In this document: positions 27,797 through 35,919 of the stretch, one piece after another
How the letters are laid out: every line of letters begins with the position of its first letter
Numbering within the stretch: the first letter of the stretch is position 1
Assembly (NCBI RefSeq): GCF_900109325.1
Contig: NZ_FNZU01000001.1
Location: 124,001 to 188,000, forward strand
Direction: 5' to 3'
DNA from: Alkalibacterium pelagium
Lineage (GTDB): Bacteria; Bacillota; Bacilli; Lactobacillales; Carnobacteriaceae_A
DNA: 64,000 nucleotides
Translations under genes and position numbers: made by a program
The notes under the pieces: generated by a model
The model's input: only the letters and a program-made list of their open reading frames with translations
What the model was told of the DNA's origin: nothing
Database searches by the model: none

Positions 27797-28660
27797 TTAC
27801 TCGTCTATTTCCACTTCTGCTCCATCTTCAAGATCTTCGCCAGGAGAAAGAACAACTTGGTCGCCTTCACTTAACCCGTCAGTTACTTGGATGTAGGCAT
27901 CAGACTGAATACCCGTTTCGATCATGACCTGACTGACTTCACTTCCAGATAAAACAAACACATACGGTTCGTTATCCTGATTGTAATTCAGTGCTTCAAT
28001 AGGGATGACTAGTGCACCTTCTGCAGAATCAACGATAATGTCCACATCTATCTCAAATCCCGCAATCAGATCATCTGTATTTGAATCAAAGGCAATCGTT
28101 GCACCTAAACTGGTCGATGACCCTATCTGAGTCTGCTGGGTGGTTGCTACAGGATCGATTGAAGCGACCGTACCGTCATACATAGTATCGGCATATTCCA
28201 ATTCAACAGCCTGATCTTCTTCCACAAGTCCGGCATCTGAGCGGGACAACTGGATAGAAACTTCTAAATCACTCAGGTCAGAAATGACAATAGACGACTG
28301 GCCCTGCTGAGCATTTGCGTCAGCTTCCTCTTCGGTCACATTGACTTCCGTTACTGTTCCATTGAAATTAGCGGTGAAGCTTGTTCCATCGACGTAACTG
28401 ACAAGGGTATCGCCCTCTTCGACTGAATCTCCTACAGCAACATTCAGTTCTGAGACGACACCCTGGCCGACAATCTCCTGAGTCTGAGCGGGTTCGATCA
28501 TGCCGGTCGTCACGACCACCTCTGTAATATCACGTTCTTCTACTTCAGCTGTTCTTACTGAAATAGTCTGATCTTCCTGAGTAGAGCTGTAGATGCTGTA
28601 ACCTACAAAGCCCAGGAATAACAGGAATATAATTATTCCTATCCACTTCTTTCCTTTCAT
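27797..28660 (-). CDS. Efflux adaptor subunit, HlyD/YknX family
   Basis: The 287-residue protein has an N-terminal membrane anchor (5-23), a biotinyl-lipoyl-like hairpin (about 40-130) and a beta-barrel (about 135-270), as in RND/MFP-type adaptors of Gram-positive MacB systems. It is much shorter in the coiled-coil region than E. coli MacA, which suits a cell without an outer membrane. It is the first gene of the three-gene operon. GAAGGGACG precedes ATG 28660. Confidence 0.9.
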   Translation of the reverse strand: MKGKKWIGIIIFLLFLGFVGYSIYSSTQEDQTISVRTAEVEERDITEVVVTTGMIEPAQTQEIVGQGVVSELNVAVGDSVEEGDTLVSYVDGTSFTANFNGTVTEVNVTEEEADANAQQGQSSIVISDLSDLEVSIQLSRSDAGLVEEDQAVELEYADTMYDGTVASIDPVATTQQTQIGSSTSLGATIAFDSNTDDLIAGFEIDVDIIVDSAEGALVIPIEALNYNQDNEPYVFVLSGSEVSQVMIETGIQSDAYIQVTDGLSEGDQVVLSPGEDLEDGAEVEIDE

Positions 28661-28680
28661 TTTATCTTCGTCCCTTCTAT

Positions 28681-28712
28681 ATTAAAGTACAATTTTTAGT
28701 TACAACTTTAAT
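28681..28712 (-). promoter_or_regulatory. Dyad operator candidate upstream of the efflux operon
   Basis: ATTAAAGT (28681-28688) and ACTTTAAT (28705-28712) are exact inverted repeats with 16 bases between, about 20 bases before the adaptor start. On the minus strand a -35-like TTGTAA lies within it. It is placed where a repressor would act; the regulator is not encoded nearby. Confidence 0.45.
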
Positions 28713-28890
28713 TATACAGGTAGGCATAGGCCTTTTCTATGAATACGAGTGGAAGTCATGAAATCTTCAACGTTTAACGCTTTCACACCTAGGTATTGTG
28801 AGACGGGATTTTGGGCCGCAGAAAGTGTATGTGGTAAACTATACTTAGCTAAAGAAGAGACTGGAAAGAGTTACGGGGAGGAAATCTGTC

Positions 28891-29634
28891 ATGAAAAGGA
28901 AAGTATTCGTGGTTGGAGATGTCCACGGTCAATATGACATGTTCAAGGAGCTGCTGACGCACTGGAAAGAGGAAGAAGAACAGCTCATTTTACTGGGGGA
29001 TCTGGGAGACAGAGGTGAGAACCCAAAAGCCTGCTTTGAGATGGCGCGCGATCTCGTTGAGAATAAGGGAGCGGTCTGCCTGAAAGGAAATCATGAAGAC
29101 ATGCTGCTGGACTTCTTAAATCGTCCGCAACATTCAGCTGCCCTTTATGAGATGAATGGGGGTATGGTGACAGTGCAGTCTTTTCTCAATATAGAGGAAG
29201 GACAGTATGATACTGTTGAGCTGGCCGCAACCGTACAATCTCAGGCGCCCTGGTTGAAGCCATTCATCGAGTCCCTGCCATTAAAATATGAGTGGGAGGA
29301 TTATGTCTTTACGCATGCAGGTGTAAATCTTACATTAAAAGACTGGACTGAGACATCAGACAGGGATTATGTCTGGATCAGAGAAGGATTCTTTGATCAG
29401 CCTAACGATACTGACAAGACCTTTGTATTTGGCCATACCGTTACGGCAATGCTTCATGAAAAACGGTCCAACACAGATATCTGGCTGTCGGGGGATGGCA
29501 AGATCGGACTGGACGGAGGAGCTGTTTATGGAGGAACGCTCCACGGAGTGGTTTTCGATAAAGATGGCATCGTCGATCACTATAAAGTCAATAACACTGG
29601 CTATGCATTCAGCCAGTTTTTCGGAGGGAATTAA
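28891..29634 (+). CDS. Serine/threonine phosphatase-type metallophosphoesterase
   Basis: This 247-residue calcineurin-fold enzyme has the metal-binding motifs GDVHGQYDMF (9-18), GDLGDRGENP (about 36-45), GNHED, VFTHAGVNL and FGHTVT. These motifs place it with PPP-type bacterial protein phosphatases and diadenosine tetraphosphatases. GGGGAGG precedes ATG 28891. It is followed nine bases later by another metallophosphoesterase gene, so the two are probably co-transcribed. The substrate is not known. Confidence 0.88.
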   Translation: MKRKVFVVGDVHGQYDMFKELLTHWKEEEEQLILLGDLGDRGENPKACFEMARDLVENKGAVCLKGNHEDMLLDFLNRPQHSAALYEMNGGMVTVQSFLNIEEGQYDTVELAATVQSQAPWLKPFIESLPLKYEWEDYVFTHAGVNLTLKDWTETSDRDYVWIREGFFDQPNDTDKTFVFGHTVTAMLHEKRSNTDIWLSGDGKIGLDGGAVYGGTLHGVVFDKDGIVDHYKVNNTGYAFSQFFGGN

Positions 29635-29642
29635 AACAAAGT

Positions 29643-30464
29643 ATGAAGATAGCGACAGTATCTGATCTGCATATCGATCGTAATGATGCATTTATCGAAT
29701 GGGATCTGGAAAAACAGCTGACAGACAGGCTGTATGAGCACAAGGTGGACTGCCTGCTGATTGCAGGAGATGTGTCGAACCATTACGACACCACACACCG
29801 GTTTCTTAAAAAACTAGAAGAGATAAGTGGCATTCCGGTGCTGTTTGTTCCAGGGAATCATGACTACTGGGCGAGAGACCATGATATAGTAAATACGAAT
29901 GAAATCGATCAGTTCTTTAACCGGCAGTCCTATTCACTTGTCGGTCGTCCTAAATTATTCGGAGACGATCTTGCTGTGGTCGGAACACCCGGATGGTATG
30001 ATTACGGTTATGGCAACCATGAGAAGTACAGCAAGGAAGACTTTGAAAAGAAGCAGTATGGATTTGCCTCCTGGAATGATCGACACTACGTTAATTGGGG
30101 GCGATCGGATCAGACCGTCAGTCAGGATATGCTGGATCAGCTGCTGCAGGATCTCGAGGCAGTAAAAGACAGACAAGTCATTTTAATGACCCATGTGGCG
30201 ACTCATCCTGAATTTGTCATTCCGCTACCACACCGGGTTTATAATTATGCCAACGCCTTTCTCGGTGCTAGAGCTTATGAGAAACTGTACGATCTTTATC
30301 CAAATATCACATTCAGCATCATGGGACATGTGCATCTGAGAAAAACTGTCAGAGATGAACGACGGACATTTATAAGTGCCTGTGTGGGCAATCATAAACA
30401 CTGGAAAATAAAGGACTTTACGACACAATTGAATAAAAGTATGGTGACCTTCACCACCAGCTGA
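29643..30464 (+). CDS. Metallophosphoesterase
   Basis: The 273-residue enzyme has the calcineurin-fold motifs SDLHIDRN (8-15), IAGDVSNHYD, FVPGNHDYWARD, MTHVATH and MGHVHLRKT. It belongs to the broad YpbG/YfcE-like phosphoesterase group. It is tandem to the phosphatase upstream but only distantly related to it. No ribosome binding site of normal strength precedes ATG 29643 (GGAGGGAATTAAAACAAAGT is 10-20 bases upstream), so its expression may depend on coupling. Confidence 0.85.
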   Translation: MKIATVSDLHIDRNDAFIEWDLEKQLTDRLYEHKVDCLLIAGDVSNHYDTTHRFLKKLEEISGIPVLFVPGNHDYWARDHDIVNTNEIDQFFNRQSYSLVGRPKLFGDDLAVVGTPGWYDYGYGNHEKYSKEDFEKKQYGFASWNDRHYVNWGRSDQTVSQDMLDQLLQDLEAVKDRQVILMTHVATHPEFVIPLPHRVYNYANAFLGARAYEKLYDLYPNITFSIMGHVHLRKTVRDERRTFISACVGNHKHWKIKDFTTQLNKSMVTFTTS

Positions 30465-30561
30465 CGGACGGACAGGGGCTATCAATTTCAGATAATCCAG
30501 TTCGTTCGTTTTATTTTTATGTTAAAATAGATGGGATGAAGACTTAGAGGAGATGACCGTT

Positions 30562-32736
30562 TTGACAGATACACCTAAAGAACAGATCATACAACTTTTA
30601 AATAAAGAATTGACCGATTATACGAAGAAGCAGATTCTGTCCGTTTTGGACTTGCTTCAAGATGGCAATACTGTTCCGTTTATTGCCCGTTACCGGAAAG
30701 AAGTAACCGGATCACTCGATGAAGTACAAATCAGGGAGATAGAAGAACGTCATACTTACCTGACCAATCTAGAAAAACGAAAAAGCGATGTTCTGGCTTC
30801 GATCGAAGAGCAGGGTAAGCTGACACCGGAACTTGAAAAGGATGTTAAAGCAGCTACTCAAATGCAGCGTGTTGAAGATTTGTACCGTCCGTATAAACAG
30901 AAGCGTCGCACGAAAGCTACGATTGCTAAAGAGCAGGGACTTGAACCCTTGGCGGAATGGATTCTGACTTTCCCTGCAGGTGATATTGAAGGTGAAGCCA
31001 GCCGGTTTATCGATGAAGAAAAAGAAGTTGAAACCGTTGAAGATGTGCTCAACGGTGTGCATGAAATTCTTGCTGAGTATATTTCTGACAACCCGACATA
31101 CCGGACATGGATCAGAGAGTATACTTTCAACAATGGAACCGTTGAGTCCAGAGTAAAAGACAAGTCCCTGGATGAAAAAGGTGTCTATGAAATGTACTAT
31201 GAGTATTCTGAAACAGTCAAGTCACTGGTGTCTCACCGCATTCTGGCATTGAATCGTGGGGAAAAAGAAGAGGTGCTGTCGGTATCGATCGACAGTGATG
31301 AAGACCGTATCCACGGGTATATGATGAAGCAGGAGCTGCCGGATGGGAAAGCGACACCGGCAACAAATAAAGTGAAACAAGCTATCAGTGATGCGTATAA
31401 ACGTTTCATTGGTCCGGCTATCGAACGAGATATCCGAAATGAACTGACTGAAAAAGCAGAAGATCAGGCCATCGAAGTGTTCGGTGAGAACCTGAGCAAC
31501 CTCCTGCTGCAGGCCCCGCTGAAAGATCAGACGATTCTTGGACTGGATCCGGCCTACCGTACAGGGTGTAAACTAGCCGTCATCGATGCGACAGGAAAAG
31601 TATTGGCGATCGATGTCATTTATGCGCATAAACCGTCTTCAGGCAGGAAACGTGAGGAAGCAGCCGGTAAATTTCTGAACATGGTCAAGAAGTATAAAGT
31701 TGATACAATTGCTATTGGAAATGGTACAGCCAGTCGGGAATCTGAAACCTTTGTCGCTGAACAATTAAAATCCATCGACCGTCAAGTAGCTTATGTCATT
31801 GTAAACGAAGCGGGTGCCTCTGTATATTCAGCGAGTGAAGAAGCCCGGAGAGAGTTCCCGGATTTCCAGGTCGAAGAACGGAGTGCGGTCAGTATAGCTA
31901 GACGCCTGCAGGATCCTCTGGCAGAACTGGTAAAAATCGACCCTAAATCAATTGGTGTGGGACAGTATCAGCATGATGTGTCTCAGAAGAAACTGACTGA
32001 ACAGTTGGATTTTGTGATCGAAACTGTCGTGAACCAGGTCGGTGTCAATGTAAACACGGCCAGTGCGGCACTGTTGAAACATATTTCCGGTCTGACAAAG
32101 ACCACTGCAGAAAATGTCGTGACGTACAGAGAAGAAAACGGAAAATTCACCAGTCGGTCTCAGCTGAAAAAAGTCAAGCGTCTGGGACCTAAAGCCTTTG
32201 AACAAGCTGTCGGATTTCTACGTATTCCAGATGGCAAAGAACCCTTCGACAACACCGGCATTCATCCAGAAACCTACAGGCAGGCTGAAACGATCTTAAC
32301 TATGGCTGGAGTATCTAAAGCTGATCTTGGATCTGATGATCTGAATAACCGCATCAAACTTCTAGATATCAGTAAAGTGCTCGACGAAACTGGACTGGGT
32401 CAGGAAACCTATGAAGATATCCTGAATGCTTTAGTCGCACCTGGGCGTGATATGCGTGACGATATGCCTGCACCGCTGCTGCGAACAGATGTACTGACTA
32501 TGGAAGATTTAAAAGAAGGCATGGAACTGGAAGGAACTGTCAGGAATGTAGTGGACTTCGGCGCCTTCGTGGATATCGGAGTGAAACAAGACGGTCTCGT
32601 CCATATTTCAAAACTGAGCAACAAGTTCGTCAAGCATCCAAAAGATGTCGTTGCTGTTGGAGATATTGTCAAAGTATGGATCGAGTCAGTGGACTTGAAA
32701 AAAGGCCGTATCGCTTTGACAATGGTAAATAAATAA
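30562..32736 (+). CDS. tex: Tex family RNA-binding protein
   Basis: Tex is a conserved S1-domain nucleic-acid-binding protein that affects transcription and virulence gene expression in several bacteria. The order is an N-terminal helical domain, a YqgF/RNase H-like domain beginning TILGLDPAYRTGCKLAV (near 330), helix-hairpin-helix motifs (GVNVNTASAALLKHISGL...), and a C-terminal S1 domain GTVRNVVDFGAFVDIGVKQD. I place the start at TTG 30562, nine bases after AGAGGAG; the ATG at 30553 touches that site. The length of about 724 residues is standard. sprT follows, as in B. subtilis. Confidence 0.96.
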   Translation: MTDTPKEQIIQLLNKELTDYTKKQILSVLDLLQDGNTVPFIARYRKEVTGSLDEVQIREIEERHTYLTNLEKRKSDVLASIEEQGKLTPELEKDVKAATQMQRVEDLYRPYKQKRRTKATIAKEQGLEPLAEWILTFPAGDIEGEASRFIDEEKEVETVEDVLNGVHEILAEYISDNPTYRTWIREYTFNNGTVESRVKDKSLDEKGVYEMYYEYSETVKSLVSHRILALNRGEKEEVLSVSIDSDEDRIHGYMMKQELPDGKATPATNKVKQAISDAYKRFIGPAIERDIRNELTEKAEDQAIEVFGENLSNLLLQAPLKDQTILGLDPAYRTGCKLAVIDATGKVLAIDVIYAHKPSSGRKREEAAGKFLNMVKKYKVDTIAIGNGTASRESETFVAEQLKSIDRQVAYVIVNEAGASVYSASEEARREFPDFQVEERSAVSIARRLQDPLAELVKIDPKSIGVGQYQHDVSQKKLTEQLDFVIETVVNQVGVNVNTASAALLKHISGLTKTTAENVVTYREENGKFTSRSQLKKVKRLGPKAFEQAVGFLRIPDGKEPFDNTGIHPETYRQAETILTMAGVSKADLGSDDLNNRIKLLDISKVLDETGLGQETYEDILNALVAPGRDMRDDMPAPLLRTDVLTMEDLKEGMELEGTVRNVVDFGAFVDIGVKQDGLVHISKLSNKFVKHPKDVVAVGDIVKVWIESVDLKKGRIALTMVNK

Positions 32737-32818
32737 CAGTGTAATTAGGTTGAAAGAGTGAAGAAACGGAGCTGTGAAGACATCCTTCCGTTTCTTCCTT
32801 CTGTATGGGGGAGTGTCT

Positions 32819-33292
32819 ATGAATCAGAAAGAACTGCAGCAGCTGGTCGAAACGATTTCCTTGAACGATTTCGGTAAGCCCTTCAGACACCAAGCTGCTT
32901 TCAACAGCCGACTGCGTACCACAGGTGGACGCTATCATATGAAGAGTCACGATCTCGACTTTAACCCTAAAGTGATCGATAAGCTGGGTGAAGAGATCTT
33001 TATTGGAATAGTCAGGCACGAACTCTGTCATTATCATCTGCACCTTGAAGGCCGGGGCTATCAGCATAAAGATCGTGACTTCAAGCTGTTACTTAAGCAA
33101 GTAGGTGGCTTAAGGTTTGTCCCTTCGCTGAAAGAAGAAAAAGTCGTCCAGTACTGGGAATACCGATGCACAGCGTGTGACAGCCTGATTCACAGACAGC
33201 GTCGATTCAACTTGAGTAAATATGTCTGTGCCAGATGTAAAGGCAAGTTTGAACTGAAAGGCAGAATCGAACGGAAAACAGCGATGAAGTAA
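32819..33292 (+). CDS. sprT: SprT family zinc metalloprotease-like protein
   Basis: The 157-residue SprT-like protein has the zinc-binding HELCHYHLHLEG (about 61-72) and a C-terminal zinc ribbon with CTACDSL and CARCKGKF. In eukaryotes the related SPRTN cleaves DNA-protein crosslinks; the bacterial role is not settled. GGGGGAG ends six bases before ATG 32819, so the longer upstream reading from 32774 is unlikely. It follows tex, an order shared with Bacilli. Confidence 0.93.
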   Translation: MNQKELQQLVETISLNDFGKPFRHQAAFNSRLRTTGGRYHMKSHDLDFNPKVIDKLGEEIFIGIVRHELCHYHLHLEGRGYQHKDRDFKLLLKQVGGLRFVPSLKEEKVVQYWEYRCTACDSLIHRQRRFNLSKYVCARCKGKFELKGRIERKTAMK

Positions 33293-33430
33293 GTGTATAG
33301 AATATTAGGAGTTTTTTATGAAGAAAGCAGTCATTTTCGTTATATAAATCAAGAGAAAAGATGGAAATATGTGGGCCCCACATATTAAATTGGAATAGTC
33401 CCAGCTCTCTACTAGAGAAAAGATCGTATC

Positions 33431-33564
33431 AATGGTCCATAAACCGTTATTTGATCCATTCATGTCTTATTATAATGGACGAATGGATCAAATATGACTA
33501 TATGGTATATTCGCCTTAAATAAAACAAGCCCAATAGACCATATATCTATATTTGACCCATTGG
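33431..33564. repeat. Three copies of a ~31-base motif in alternating orientation
   Basis: Copy B (33481-33514, plus strand) reads GAATGGATCAAATATGACTA and onward through TATGGTATATTCG. Copies A (33431-33461) and C (33531-33564) are its inverted relatives. A and B share perfect 14-base arms TATTTGATCCATTC/GAATGGATCAAATA, so they can form a hairpin; B and C can form another. The 350-base gap between sprT and the HAD gene holds this cluster and a ten-codon reading frame at about 33319 (MKKAVIFVI), with no other gene seen. Confidence 0.7.
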
Positions 33565-33642
33565 CAGATAGGTAAGCCGAACTAGTCTACATTAAAAAGA
33601 CCAGCCGGCTCATAAATGATACCATGCTGATCTTATTTTGAT

Positions 33643-34254
33643 TCAGGACAGGCGAATACCCGCTTTTCTTAATGAGTCTCCCAGTTTTGTAAGGTCTCCG
33701 TCAAAGACATGACCGTCCATTCCTAACTTTGCTGCGCCTTCAATATTCATCGCTAAATCGTCGATGAAGAAACAGCTGGCTGGATCGAGATCAAAATGAG
33801 CAAAGAATTGTTCATAAATTTCCGTATCTGGCTTGATGCATTTCCAGTCAGAGGACAGGAAGAGTCCGTCAAATAATTCAATGCCTGGGATGACATCTTT
33901 GAACTGATGGAAGTCCTGAGACACATTGGATAGCAGTAAGAGCCGGTACCCGTTAGTTTTCAGTTTATGTAGAATTTCTTCCATCCCTGCAATCGGTGTC
34001 ATGTTTTCGAACCAGGTGTCCATTAGATGGGGAATAGATGGCTTCAAGTTTTCAGGCACCCGGTCCTGAGCAGTCGTGATAAGCTTTTCCTTTGTGATGG
34101 TCCCTCTATCGTAATCCATCCATTCATCCGACAGGAAAATTGCATCCAGCAGGAGCTGCTGAGACGCTTCGTCTTCGGTAAATGATTTAATGAATGTTGT
34201 GGGCGCGTAACGAATCAGAACATTACCCATATCAAAAACTACCGTATTAATCAT
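33643..34254 (-). CDS. HAD family hydrolase, YihX-like
   Basis: The 203-residue haloacid dehalogenase-like phosphatase has motif I DMGNVLIRYAP (8-18), motif II LLLLSNVS, the lysine region and motif III FFIDDLAMNIEGA. The TFIKSF...LLLDAIF...DEWMDYDRG cap region matches the YihX/epoxide-hydrolase-like subfamily, whose E. coli member is an alpha-glucose-1-phosphatase. TAGGAGGAAA precedes ATG 34254 on the minus strand. A longer reading to 34317 has no site. The actual substrate is unknown. Confidence 0.9.
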   Translation of the reverse strand: MINTVVFDMGNVLIRYAPTTFIKSFTEDEASQQLLLDAIFLSDEWMDYDRGTITKEKLITTAQDRVPENLKPSIPHLMDTWFENMTPIAGMEEILHKLKTNGYRLLLLSNVSQDFHQFKDVIPGIELFDGLFLSSDWKCIKPDTEIYEQFFAHFDLDPASCFFIDDLAMNIEGAAKLGMDGHVFDGDLTKLGDSLRKAGIRLS

Positions 34255-34386
34255 GTGTTTTCCTCCTAAATTATTTATATCTTTAAGATAACATATGCGG
34301 ATAAGGAAGTAGAGCACAAGTTATATCTGGTCAATATATTGACATTTTGCTCAAACCTTGATATGATAGCTTCTGTTGAGAAAATA

Positions 34387-34470
34387 GCGCACGTGGCGGA
34401 ATGGTAGACGCGCCAGCTTGAGGGGCTGGTGGGGCGATGCCCCGTGGAGGTTCGAGTCCTCTCGTGCGCA
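34387..34470 (+). tRNA. tRNA-Leu (anticodon GAG)
   Basis: The acceptor arms GCGCACG and CGTGCGC pair, the anticodon stem CCAGC/GCTGG encloses loop TTGAGGG (anticodon GAG), and a long variable arm GGGGCGATGCCCC marks a class II tRNA. The T loop is TTCGAGT. CCA is not encoded. It is followed by two hairpins. Confidence 0.97.
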
Positions 34471-34477
34471 TCCTATG

Positions 34478-34553
34478 AAAAATGCAAGTGAGTGTGTCTC
34501 TGAAATGAAGGTTGTCAAATCCTTATTTTCATGTGACGCTCACTTGCATTTTT
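34478..34553 (+). terminator. Extended hairpin after tRNA-Leu
   Basis: AAAAATGCAAGTGAG pairs with CTCACTTGCATTTTT. The inner sequence GAAATGAAGG/CCTTATTTTC continues the stem. It ends in T residues and should terminate the tRNA transcript. Confidence 0.75.
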
Positions 34554-34564
34554 ATTTAGACGAT

Positions 34565-34609
34565 AAAAAGCCTTTAATGGAATGCTATCTCATTAAAGGC
34601 TTTTTTTTT
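34565..34609. terminator. Second strong terminator after tRNA-Leu
   Basis: AAAAAGCCTTTAATG pairs perfectly with CATTAAAGGCTTTTT, with a run of nine T residues after it. It may also serve the leftward genes. Confidence 0.9.
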
Positions 34610-34655
34610 GCACTGATACTACATTATAGTAAGAAAGTGCATTTTCATATTACTA

Positions 34656-34958
34656 TTATGGTGTAACATCCCAGATTCCTTTTTCACCTGAAAAGGAAAA
34701 TAAAGGTTCCCACTCAACTTCTATCGTTTCGCCATTTACTGCATAATGTGCTACGCCATCTGTTGAGCGTCCACTTGAAACAGAGCCCATTGAATTGTCG
34801 TTCGGGTATGTATCTGCCTGTGAGCCGTCCACATAGACATCAAAGTCCATACCATATCCATAATCATCATCTGTGCCGTTTTCAAGCGTGTAATAAATAG
34901 CGATGACATTTTCGGGATCAGCTTCTCCAGAATTTAGTGTAATCTGCTTTGTCTTCAA
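34656..34958 (-). pseudogene. Remnant of a secreted Ig-like/DUF5067-type protein
   Basis: The reading frame encodes about 100 residues, but only the part from ADPENVIAIYYTLENG to SFSGEKGIWDVTP looks protein-like. It resembles the C-terminal beta-sandwich of Gram-positive lipoproteins (VYVDGSQADTYP, then GRSTDG, then EVEWEPLFS). The expected signal peptide and N-terminus are absent. The frame overlaps the end of the DUF1801 gene by about 40 bases with no ribosome binding site of its own. The most likely history is a deletion that fused the tail of a lipoprotein gene to the 3' end of its neighbour. Confidence 0.6.
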
Positions 34959-35289
34959 TATTAAACTGGATAATATTTCTTAACAAATCGTAATTAACCG
35001 GCTGATTCCACTTGATACGAAACAGTTGCTTTGTCGCTTCATAATCGGCTTCGGCAATTTCTTCTGCGAAGTGATTCATCGTAACATGTTCAGGCGCTAC
35101 AGCGAGGTGATTCTTGGATGTACTGAAACCTATAATGAATGTGCCGTGATCGGCGAACATCGGCTGATTCCATTTGAATTGTTTCTCCAGTTGAGGAAAC
35201 GACTCCTCTATCCACGTCAGAAGCTCTCTCACACGATCCTGATGTTCTACGGAATCGAGCTTGCTGATAAAAGTATCAAATTCTTTCAT
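34918..35289 (-). CDS. DUF1801 family protein (YdhG/Fra-like iron chaperone)
   Basis: The 123-residue protein has the DUF1801 plan: EFDTFISKLDSVEHQDRV, ESFPQLEKQFKWNQPMF and the C-terminal FNIEDKADYTKFWRS. B. subtilis YdhG (Fra) is a frataxin-like iron chaperone of this fold. TTGGAGGGGAC precedes ATG 35289. A longer reading to 35379 has no site. The last residue after FWR is unusual and may reflect the deletion joint with the remnant described in the previous entry. Confidence 0.85.
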   Translation of the reverse strand: MKEFDTFISKLDSVEHQDRVRELLTWIEESFPQLEKQFKWNQPMFADHGTFIIGFSTSKNHLAVAPEHVTMNHFAEEIAEADYEATKQLFRIKWNQPVNYDLLRNIIQFNIEDKADYTKFWRS

Positions 35290-35460
35290 ATTAGTCCCCT
35301 CCAATATTTTAGTTACGTCCTTTTTCACATTCTCATTATAACTTATGATCGTTTTAATCAACAGGATAAATAATGTCAATGATTAGACAGGTGGAACGAT
35401 TAGTGATATAGTAGCTCATATTGTTGCGGGTGCAACTATCTGGCTTTAAGGAGGGATGAA

Positions 35461-35889
35461 ATGGATTTTCTGATGCGCTACATCAACAGGACAACCCGAT
35501 TGTCCGAGCTTTACCGGAATGAAAAAATGAAGAAGTATGATCTGGGCGGGATGCATCATACCTATATTATAAACATCTGCCAGAATCCAGGTGTCTCTCA
35601 GGACGATTTGTCACAGCTGATTTATGTAAATAAAAGTAATGTGACCAGGCAGCTGGCTGTTCTTGAGAAGAAAGGCTACATAACGAGAAAGAAGTGTGCA
35701 GCTGATGGACGCAAACTGCTTGTGTATCCGACTGAAAAGGCAGAAGAAGTGTATCCCAAGGTAGTCGGAATCCTGAAAGACTGGAACGAAATCATTCTGG
35801 AGGGATTAAGTGAAGAGGAACAGAAAGAAATGGGTCGGCTGCTCAGTCATGCAATGGATAAGGCTCGGGCAGAAGTACAGGATTTTTAA
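35461..35889 (+). CDS. MarR family transcriptional regulator
   Basis: The 142-residue winged-helix protein has a central HTH-wing region NPGVSQDDLSQLIYVNKSNV followed by LEKKGYITRKKCAADGRK. AAGGAGGG precedes ATG 35461. It is directly upstream (30 bases) of two ABC exporter genes, so it is likely their repressor and is probably co-transcribed with them. Confidence 0.92.
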   Translation: MDFLMRYINRTTRLSELYRNEKMKKYDLGGMHHTYIINICQNPGVSQDDLSQLIYVNKSNVTRQLAVLEKKGYITRKKCAADGRKLLVYPTEKAEEVYPKVVGILKDWNEIILEGLSEEEQKEMGRLLSHAMDKARAEVQDF

Positions 35890-35919
35890 ACTATTACAAT
35901 AGTAGAAAGGCGTTAAATC

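Noticed and set aside
28749-28937. Plus-strand frame of 62 codons before the phosphatase gene
   Set aside because: It overlaps the phosphatase start in another frame and lacks a ribosome binding site; the region looks like promoter DNA.
32669-33067. Minus-strand frame of 132 codons opposite sprT
   Set aside because: It covers the tex-sprT junction in antisense, has no start signal, and sprT with its zinc motifs is well supported.
33431-33564. CRISPR array or insertion sequence ends
   Set aside because: The repeats are only three, differ in sequence and alternate in orientation, with no spacers of regular length, no cas genes and no transposase.
34656-34958. A complete small secreted protein gene
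   Set aside because: It has no signal peptide and no ribosome binding site, and its start lies inside another gene, so a remnant is the better reading.
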